Origin: Caulobacter sp.
GTDB taxonomy: Bacteria > Pseudomonadota > Alphaproteobacteria > Caulobacterales > Caulobacteraceae
NCBI GenBank assembly: GCA_028291125.1
Contig: JAQGIN010000237.1
Coordinates: 1-14,230 of the forward strand
Reading direction: 5' to 3'
Length of the DNA: 14,230 bases
Each line of letters opens with the position of its first letter. The first letter of the stretch is position 1. The notes under the pieces were generated by a model. The model did no database searches. It was not told the origin of the DNA and saw only the letters and a list, made by a program, of their open reading frames with translations. Below, in pieces: positions 7,046-14,230 of the stretch. The translations under genes were made by a program, and so were the position numbers.

Positions 7046-8053
7046 ATGGCCCTGCCGCCGATCCTGCGCGACCGCCTGCGCCTGCCGGTCATCGCCTCGC
7101 CGCTGTTCATCGTCTCCAACCCCGATCTGGTCATCGCCCAATGCAAGGCGGGGGTGGTCGGATCGTTCCCGTCGCTGAACGCCCGGCCGATTTCGCAGCT
7201 CGACGAGTGGCTGGCGCGGATCACCGAGGAGTTGGCCGCCCACGACCGCGCCCATCCCGAGGCTCCCTCGGCCCCGTTTGCGGTCAACCAGATCGTCCAC
7301 AAAACCAACAACCGCCTCGAGGAAGATCTCGAGCTGTGCGTCAAGCACAAGGTCCCGGTGGTGATCACCTCGTTGGGCGCGCGCGAGGACCTCAACCAGG
7401 CGATCCATTCCTATGGCGGGATCACGCTGCACGACGTCATCAACAACCGCCACGCCCGCAAGGCGATCGAGAAGGGGGCCGACGGCCTGATCCCTGTCGC
7501 CGCCGGGGCCGGCGGCCATGCCGGCACCCTGTCGCCGTTCGCCCTGATCCAGGAGATCCGCGCCTGGTTCGACGGGCCGGTGGCGCTGTCGGGCGCAATC
7601 GCCAGCGGCCGCGCGATCCTGGCGGCCCAGGCCATGGGCGCAGACCTCGCCTATATCGGCTCGGCCTTCATCGCCACCAAGGAGGCCAACGCCGCCCAGG
7701 GCTACAAGGACATGATCGTCGACAGCCACGCCGACGACATCCTCTATTCCAACCTGTTCACCGGGGTGCACGGCAACTATCTGCGGCCGTCGGTGGTCAA
7801 GGCGGGGCTGGATCCCGACAACCTGCCGGTCAGCGATCCCTCGGCGATGAACTTCGGCTCCGGCGGCAACCAGGACGCCAAGGCCTGGCGCGACATCTGG
7901 GGCTGCGGCCAGGGCATCGGGGCCATCGAGGCGGTGCTGACGGCCGGCGAACTCGTCGCCAAGCTCTCGCGCGAATACGAGGACGCCAAGGCGCAGCTGG
8001 CGGCCAAGACCGCCCTGACGGCGGGCCATGCGCTGGCCTTCGCCGCCGAATAG
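7046..8053 (+). CDS. Nitronate monooxygenase (2-nitropropane dioxygenase-like) FMN enzyme
   Basis: A 335-residue TIM-barrel flavoprotein. Members of the family oxidise alkyl nitronates, including propionate 3-nitronate, to carbonyl compounds and nitrite with O2 and FMN. Visible signatures: LPVIASPLFIVSNPDLV (13-29) at the N-terminal phosphate/flavin side, FAVNQIV (78-84), GAGGHAGTLSPFAL (154-167) with the family His158, LSGAIASGRAI (181-191), which holds the FMN phosphate, and GADLAYIGSAFIATKEA (198-214). The usual APM in the first motif is replaced by ASPLF, a variant seen in a subgroup annotated only as family members, so the substrate is open. ATG at 7046 has GGGAGA at 7031-7036. The gene is divergent from mutA and may share its control region. 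A TAG at 8051-8053 ends it. Confidence 0.9.
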   Translation: MALPPILRDRLRLPVIASPLFIVSNPDLVIAQCKAGVVGSFPSLNARPISQLDEWLARITEELAAHDRAHPEAPSAPFAVNQIVHKTNNRLEEDLELCVKHKVPVVITSLGAREDLNQAIHSYGGITLHDVINNRHARKAIEKGADGLIPVAAGAGGHAGTLSPFALIQEIRAWFDGPVALSGAIASGRAILAAQAMGADLAYIGSAFIATKEANAAQGYKDMIVDSHADDILYSNLFTGVHGNYLRPSVVKAGLDPDNLPVSDPSAMNFGSGGNQDAKAWRDIWGCGQGIGAIEAVLTAGELVAKLSREYEDAKAQLAAKTALTAGHALAFAAE

Positions 8054-8076
8054 ACGGGGATAGGGACGGGGACAGG
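8053..8076 (+). repeat. 12-bp tandem duplication after the nitronate monooxygenase stop
   Basis: GACGGGGATAGG (8053-8064) is followed directly by GACGGGGACAGG (8065-8076), one mismatch. The first copy begins at the last base of the stop codon. It looks like a small slippage duplication in noncoding DNA. Confidence 0.6.
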
Positions 8077-8112
8077 AGCGGATCGGTCCGCCCTCGGATC
8101 CTTGGGGTGAGA

Positions 8113-8134
8113 CTGGCGGGCGTCCCACCGCCAG
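8113..8134 (+). promoter_or_regulatory. Hairpin overlapping the ribosome site of the DUF2793 gene
   Basis: CTGGCGG (8113-8119) can pair with CCGCCAG (8128-8134) over an 8-base loop. The 3' strand includes the first two bases of AGGAG (8133-8137), the ribosome site of the gene at 8146. In RNA this would partly hide the site and lower translation. No protein or ligand is suggested by the sequence. Confidence 0.35.
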
Positions 8135-8145
8135 GAGCCGCTCCG

Positions 8146-8886
8146 ATGTCCGACGACGCCACCCCCCGCCTGAACCTGCCTTACGTGGCCGCCAACCAGG
8201 CCCAGAAGCACGTCACCGTCAACGAGGCCTTCGCCCGGCTCGACGGCCTGGTCCAGTTGGCGGTCGAGAGCCGCGCGCTCGCCGCCCAGCCCGTCGCGCC
8301 GGCCGACGGGGTGATCCACATCCTTCCCGCCGGCGCGACCGGCGCCGTCTGGAGCGGCAAGCCGGCCGGCGGCCTGGCGCGGTTCGAGGCCGGGGTCTGG
8401 GAGATGCTCGCCCCCGCCGCCGGCTGGCGGGCCTGGGTCAAGGACGAGGCGGTGGCGGTGGTCTTCGACGGCGCGGCCTGGGTCTCGCTGTCGGCCACCT
8501 TTCGAAGCGTCACCGCCGCCCGTTCGCCTTTCCTGGCCAGCACCCGGTTCGAGATCCTCGAGGAAGAGGTCACCCTGGCCGGGGCCACCACCGCCACCAG
8601 CGTCGCCATTCCCAACCGCTCGATCGTGCTGGGGGTTTCGACCCGCACCAGCGTGGCGGTGACCGGGGCGGCCTCCTACAGCTGCGGCGTCACCGGCGAG
8701 GCCGGCAAGTTCGGGTCGTCGCTGGGCGTGGCCAAGAACGCCGGCAATATCGGGCTCATTGGCCCGACCGCCTTCTACGCCGACACGCCGGTGCTGATCA
8801 CCGCCGCCGGGGGCGCCTTCACCGGCGGCAAGGTGCGGGTGGCGATCCATCTGATGCGGTTCGATGGGCCGGGGGCGGTGGCTTGA
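8146..8886 (+). CDS. DUF2793 protein, phage/gene-transfer-agent tail-type
   Basis: A 246-residue protein. Residues 9-112 match the DUF2793 pattern: LNLPYVAANQAQKHVTVNEA (9-28), LDGLVQLAVESR (32-43), PADGVIHIL (52-60), GVWEMLAPAAGWRAWVKDE (83-101) and VVFDGAAWV (105-113). The rest (about 130-246) is Thr/Gly/Ser-rich with predicted beta strands and ends in KVRVAIHLMRF (229-239), a common ending in the family. DUF2793 proteins occur in alphaproteobacterial prophage and gene-transfer-agent settings and are thought to belong to tail fibres or spikes; that role here is an inference. No other phage gene is in the window, so it is an orphan. ATG at 8146 is supported by AGGAG at 8133-8137. The 92 bp after the preceding gene contain no obvious promoter. 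Confidence 0.85.
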   Translation: MSDDATPRLNLPYVAANQAQKHVTVNEAFARLDGLVQLAVESRALAAQPVAPADGVIHILPAGATGAVWSGKPAGGLARFEAGVWEMLAPAAGWRAWVKDEAVAVVFDGAAWVSLSATFRSVTAARSPFLASTRFEILEEEVTLAGATTATSVAIPNRSIVLGVSTRTSVAVTGAASYSCGVTGEAGKFGSSLGVAKNAGNIGLIGPTAFYADTPVLITAAGGAFTGGKVRVAIHLMRFDGPGAVA

Positions 8887-8889
8887 GCT

Positions 8890-8908
8890 CTTCTCCCAGA
8901 GGGAGAGG
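8890..8908 (+). terminator. Hairpin terminator-like element after the DUF2793 gene
   Basis: CTTCTCCC (8890-8897) pairs with GGGAGAGG (8901-8908; one G-U pair) around the loop AGA, four bases after the stop codon. The following bases (GGTTCCTT) contain only a few T residues, so termination may be Rho-assisted. Very similar CTTCTCCC/GGGAGAAG palindromes are frequent in Caulobacter intergenic DNA (recalled, not checked). Confidence 0.55.
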
Positions 8909-8914
8909 GGTTCC

Positions 8915-8943
8915 TTGACCTTCCGACCAACCCCCGCTACCAA
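8915..8943 (+). promoter_or_regulatory. Candidate promoter of the riboswitch-GDT1 transcript
   Basis: TTGACCT (8915-8921), 14 bases, then GCTACCAA (8936-8943) fits the Caulobacter housekeeping form (5 of 7 and 6 of 8). Read in the E. coli way it is TTGACC, 17 bases, TACCAA. The transcript would start near 8950, just before the first riboswitch helix at 8954, as expected for a short 5' leader. Confidence 0.6.
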
Positions 8944-8953
8944 CCGCCCACCT

Positions 8954-9061
8954 TTGGGGAGTAGCCGCCCGCGCCTATCAGCGGGGCCCGTCGTCAACAT
9001 ACTTGATCGCGAGATCATGGCGCGGGTGGAGGGGATCGAGCGATCCCCGCGGCGAGACCAA
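8954..9061 (+). promoter_or_regulatory. yybP-ykoY manganese riboswitch aptamer
   Basis: The conserved boxes of this Mn2+-sensing RNA are all present in order: GGGGAGTAGC (8956-8965), GTCAACATACT (8993-9003) and GCGAGACC (9052-9059). The four-way junction can be drawn: P1.1 TTGG/CCAA (8954-8957/9058-9061); P1.2 GCCGC/GCGGC (8964-8968/9049-9053); P2 CCGC/GCGG (8969-8972/8981-8984); P3 CCCG/CGGG (8987-8990/9023-9026) continuing through GTC/GGC (8993-8995/9019-9021) to TGATC-GCGA-GATCA (9004-9017); and P4 GGGGATC-GAGC-GATCCCC (9031-9048). The ACATACT loop would dock on the P1 internal loop around the metal, as in solved structures. This class is known to control Mn exporters (mntP, alx, and TMEM165/GDT1 genes), which is exactly the downstream gene here. 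Confidence 0.93.
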
Positions 9062-9063
9062 TG

Positions 9064-9128
9064 GCGTCGACTTCCGGTCCGGGCTGGGCGGGGGTGTCGA
9101 CGCTATTGGCATGCGCCCGGCCCCGGAT
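9064..9128 (+). promoter_or_regulatory. Riboswitch expression platform with two crossing stems
   Basis: Three bases after the aptamer, GCGTCGAC (9064-9071) can pair perfectly with GTCGACGC (9096-9103). A second stem pairs 9077-9090 with 9114-9128 (GTCCGGG plus CTGGGCG against CGCCCGG plus CCCGGAT, one bulged C and two wobble pairs) and covers the bases before, and the first bases of, the start codon at 9127. The stems cross, so only one is likely to form at a time. No T-run follows either, which points to control of translation rather than termination. Which stem Mn2+ favours cannot be read from sequence alone. Confidence 0.5.
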
Positions 9129-9717
9129 GGTTCAAGACTTCATGGAAGCGCTCTTCATTTCGACCCTGGTGGTCGCCATCGCCGAGATCGGCGACAAGAC
9201 CCAACTCTTGGCCATTATCCTGGCCACCCGGTTCAAGAAACCCGTACCGATCATCCTCGGCATCCTGGTCGCCACCCTGGCCAACCACGCCCTGGCCGCC
9301 CTGGCCGGCTACTGGGTGTCGGACCTGCTCAGCGGCGCTTGGTTCCGTTGGGCGGTGGCCATCGCCTTCATCGCCATGGCCGGCTGGGCGCTGATCCCGG
9401 ACAAGGCCGACGACGATGACGCCGGCAAGCTCGGCAAGCACGGGGTGTTCTGGACCACCGCCGTCGCCTTCTTCTTCGTCGAGATGGGCGACAAGACCCA
9501 GATCGCCACCGTCGCCCTGGCCGCCAAGTTCCACGGCGTGCTGCTGATCGCCGCCGGCACCACCCTGGGCATGATGCTGGCCAATATCCCGGCGGTCTAT
9601 CTGGGCGAGGCGGCGACCAAGATCGTGCCGCTGAAATATGTCCGGCTGGGCGCGGCGCTGATCTTCCTGGGCCTGGGGATCTGGGGTGTGCTGCAGGCGG
9701 GGGGCGTGCTGCATTAG
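9127..9717 (+). CDS. TMEM165/GDT1 (UPF0016) family cation transporter, probable Mn2+ exporter
   Basis: A 196-residue inner-membrane protein with six predicted helices in two repeated halves. Each half has the family signature E-x-G-D-K-T: EIGDKTQLLA (20-29) and EMGDKTQIAT (119-128); the acidic residues line the cation path. The halves are joined by an acidic cytoplasmic loop, DKADDDDAGK (92-101). Bacterial members such as MneA of Vibrio export manganese, while eukaryotic relatives move Mn2+/Ca2+ against protons. The manganese riboswitch in its leader makes Mn2+ the most likely substrate. ATG at 9127 gives MVQDFMEALFISTLVVAIAE, the usual N-terminus; an in-frame ATG at 9061 would place coding sequence in the riboswitch and is unlikely; ATG at 9142 is a second option with GGATGG before it. 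No strong ribosome site is exposed, in line with riboswitch control. Confidence 0.93.
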   Translation: MVQDFMEALFISTLVVAIAEIGDKTQLLAIILATRFKKPVPIILGILVATLANHALAALAGYWVSDLLSGAWFRWAVAIAFIAMAGWALIPDKADDDDAGKLGKHGVFWTTAVAFFFVEMGDKTQIATVALAAKFHGVLLIAAGTTLGMMLANIPAVYLGEAATKIVPLKYVRLGAALIFLGLGIWGVLQAGGVLH

Positions 9718-9729
9718 AACGCCGTGCGT

Positions 9730-9819
9730 CCTTCGAGGCCGCTTCGCGGCGCCTCAGGATGAGGGTCTCGGCACAAATCTCCTCATCCTGAGGTGCGAGG
9801 CATGGCCGAGCCTCGAAGG
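9730..9819. repeat. REP-like palindromic intergenic repeat, copy 1
   Basis: A two-level inverted repeat: outer arms CCTTCGAGGC (9730-9739) and GCCTCGAAGG (9810-9819), inner arms CCTCAGGATGAGG (9752-9764) and CCTCATCCTGAGG (9781-9793). Both pairs are perfect. A further half-arm CTTCGAGGC occurs at 9830-9838. It fills most of the gap between the GDT1 gene and the 5-oxoprolinase gene and could fold as a large cruciform or RNA hairpin, acting as a terminator or RNA-stability element. The same core is found at 13548-13627. Short palindromes of this kind are common between genes in Caulobacterales and relatives (recalled). Confidence 0.75.
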
Positions 9820-9895
9820 GCGCAAGGCGCTTCGAGGCTTCGCCCGCCGGCGATTTTAGGCGATGGTCGCCCCGCGCAATCCGAGTCCCGTTCCC

Positions 9896-13522
<3,627 letters not shown>

Positions 13523-13547
13523 GGCGACGCCGTCCTTGGCCCGAAAT

Positions 13548-13627
13548 CCTCGTCCTTCGACAAGCTCAGGATGAGGATTTCTACTGCCGTTGAGTAGCCC
13601 TCATCCTGAGCTCGTCGAAGGACGAGG
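13548..13627. repeat. REP-like palindromic intergenic repeat, copy 2, between convergent genes
   Basis: Two 29-base arms (13548-13576 and 13599-13627) are inverted copies with a single mismatch, separated by a 22-base loop. Their cores are CGTCCTTCGAC and CTCAGGATGAGG. The 3' part of each arm is the same CTCAGGATGAGG core as in the repeat at 9730-9819, and CCTTCGA is also shared. It lies between the 3' ends of the 5-oxoprolinase gene (+) and the DUF885 gene (-), so it can serve as a bidirectional terminator or mRNA end protector. Confidence 0.8.
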
Positions 13628-13645
13628 GCGGTCCCGCCAACTCGG

Positions 13646-14230
13646 TTACGACTTCGCCTTCCGCTCGGCGATGAACTGGTCGATCCGGGTCTCCAGCACC
13701 GGCAGGGGCACCGAGCCGGTGGCCAGCACCGCGTCGTGGAAGGCGCGAAGGTCGAACTTCGGGCCCAGCTCGGCCTGCGCCTTGGCCCGCAGCCGCTCGA
13801 TGGTCAGCTCGCCGATATAGTAGGACAGCGCCTGGCCTGGCCAGGTGATGTAGCGGTCGACCTCGGTCTCGATCTCGTGCTGCGACAGGGCGGTGTTGTC
13901 GTGCAGGAAGGCGATGGCCTGGTCGCGGCTCCAGCCCTTGGCGTGGACGCCGGTGTCGACCACCAGCCGCGCCGCCCGCCACATCTGGTAGGTCAGCATG
14001 CCGAACCGATCATAGGGCGTCTCGTACATCCCCATCTCGACGCCGAGCTTCTCGGTGTACAGCGCCCAGCCCTCGCCATAGGCCGAGATGTAGTTGTGGC
14101 GGAACGGCGGCTGCTCGCCCTGTTCGCGGGCCAGGGACAGCTGCAGCGAATGGCCGGGGGCCGACTCGTGCAGGGTCAAGGCGGTGAGGTTGTACAGCGG
14201 CCGCGATGGCAGATCGTAGGTGTTGACCCA
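13646..14230 (-). CDS. DUF885 family metallopeptidase-like protein, C-terminal part (runs off the window)
   Basis: The last 194 residues of a DUF885 protein; full members have about 550-620 residues and are often exported or lipoproteins. The frame is open to the end of the window (the visible part begins WVNTYDLPSRPLYNLTAL), so the N-terminus lies outside. The metal-binding HExxPGH motif is present as HESAPGH (visible residues 21-27), followed by YGEGWALYTEKLG, whose Glu is the likely third zinc ligand. Members are thought to be zinc carboxypeptidase-like enzymes, but few have been tested. The TTG near 14179 is an internal codon, not a start. TAA at 13648-13646 ends the gene; the REP-like palindrome follows 18 bases downstream. 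Confidence 0.9.
   Translation of the reverse strand, partial: WVNTYDLPSRPLYNLTALTLHESAPGHSLQLSLAREQGEQPPFRHNYISAYGEGWALYTEKLGVEMGMYETPYDRFGMLTYQMWRAARLVVDTGVHAKGWSRDQAIAFLHDNTALSQHEIETEVDRYITWPGQALSYYIGELTIERLRAKAQAELGPKFDLRAFHDAVLATGSVPLPVLETRIDQFIAERKAKS

Noticed and set aside
8078..8091. GCGGA-TCGG-TCCGC hairpin as a terminator for the nitronate monooxygenase gene
   Set aside because: The stem is only 5 bp and no T-run follows.
9061..9126. In-frame ATG at 9061 as the start of the GDT1 gene
   Set aside because: It falls in the 3' strand of the riboswitch P1 helix, has no ribosome site, and adds a tail not typical of the family.

Overview
The window is very GC-rich and tightly packed. The gene set and the style of its promoters and intergenic repeats suggest an alphaproteobacterium of the Caulobacterales (Caulobacter or Phenylobacterium type). 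Several candidate promoters fit the Caulobacter housekeeping form (TTGACGS, 10-14 bases, GCTANAWC). The taxonomic call is an inference, because no rRNA or marker gene is present.

Layout: a ChrA-type chromate transporter (10-1311, +) is followed by a membrane-anchored protein with a long Ala/Glu/Val linker and a C-terminal helix-hairpin-helix domain (1391-2161, +), then a small DUF4112 membrane protein (2217-2687, +). This last gene converges on, and overlaps by 18 bp, a Uma2-type putative nuclease (2670-3245, -). The Uma2 gene is the last member of a minus-strand transcription unit that starts with methylmalonyl-CoA mutase small subunit mutA (5438-6889) and large subunit scpA/mutB (3278-5434). 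The mutase converts methylmalonyl-CoA and succinyl-CoA into each other with adenosylcobalamin, as in propionyl-CoA breakdown. The G-protein chaperone MeaB, the epimerase and propionyl-CoA carboxylase are not in the window.

Divergent from mutA, across a 156-bp region with two back-to-back promoter candidates, is a nitronate monooxygenase family FMN enzyme (7046-8053, +). It is followed by an orphan DUF2793 protein of phage/GTA-tail type (8146-8886, +). Next come a terminator-like hairpin, a promoter and a clear yybP-ykoY manganese riboswitch (about 8954-9061). The riboswitch leads into a TMEM165/GDT1-family transporter gene (9127-9717, +), giving a self-contained manganese-homeostasis unit. 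A REP-like palindrome separates this from a 1.2-kDa-residue-scale (about 1208 aa) fused 5-oxoprolinase/hydantoinase (9896-13522, +). A second member of the same repeat family lies between that gene and the C-terminal part of a DUF885 metallopeptidase-like protein (13646-14230, -), which runs off the window.

The best-supported hidden element is the manganese riboswitch: every helix of its four-way junction can be drawn, and downstream there are two mutually exclusive stems, one of which covers the start codon of the transporter. I see no CRISPR array, tRNA, IS element or prophage block. Apart from the orphan DUF2793 gene, the window looks like core chromosome.
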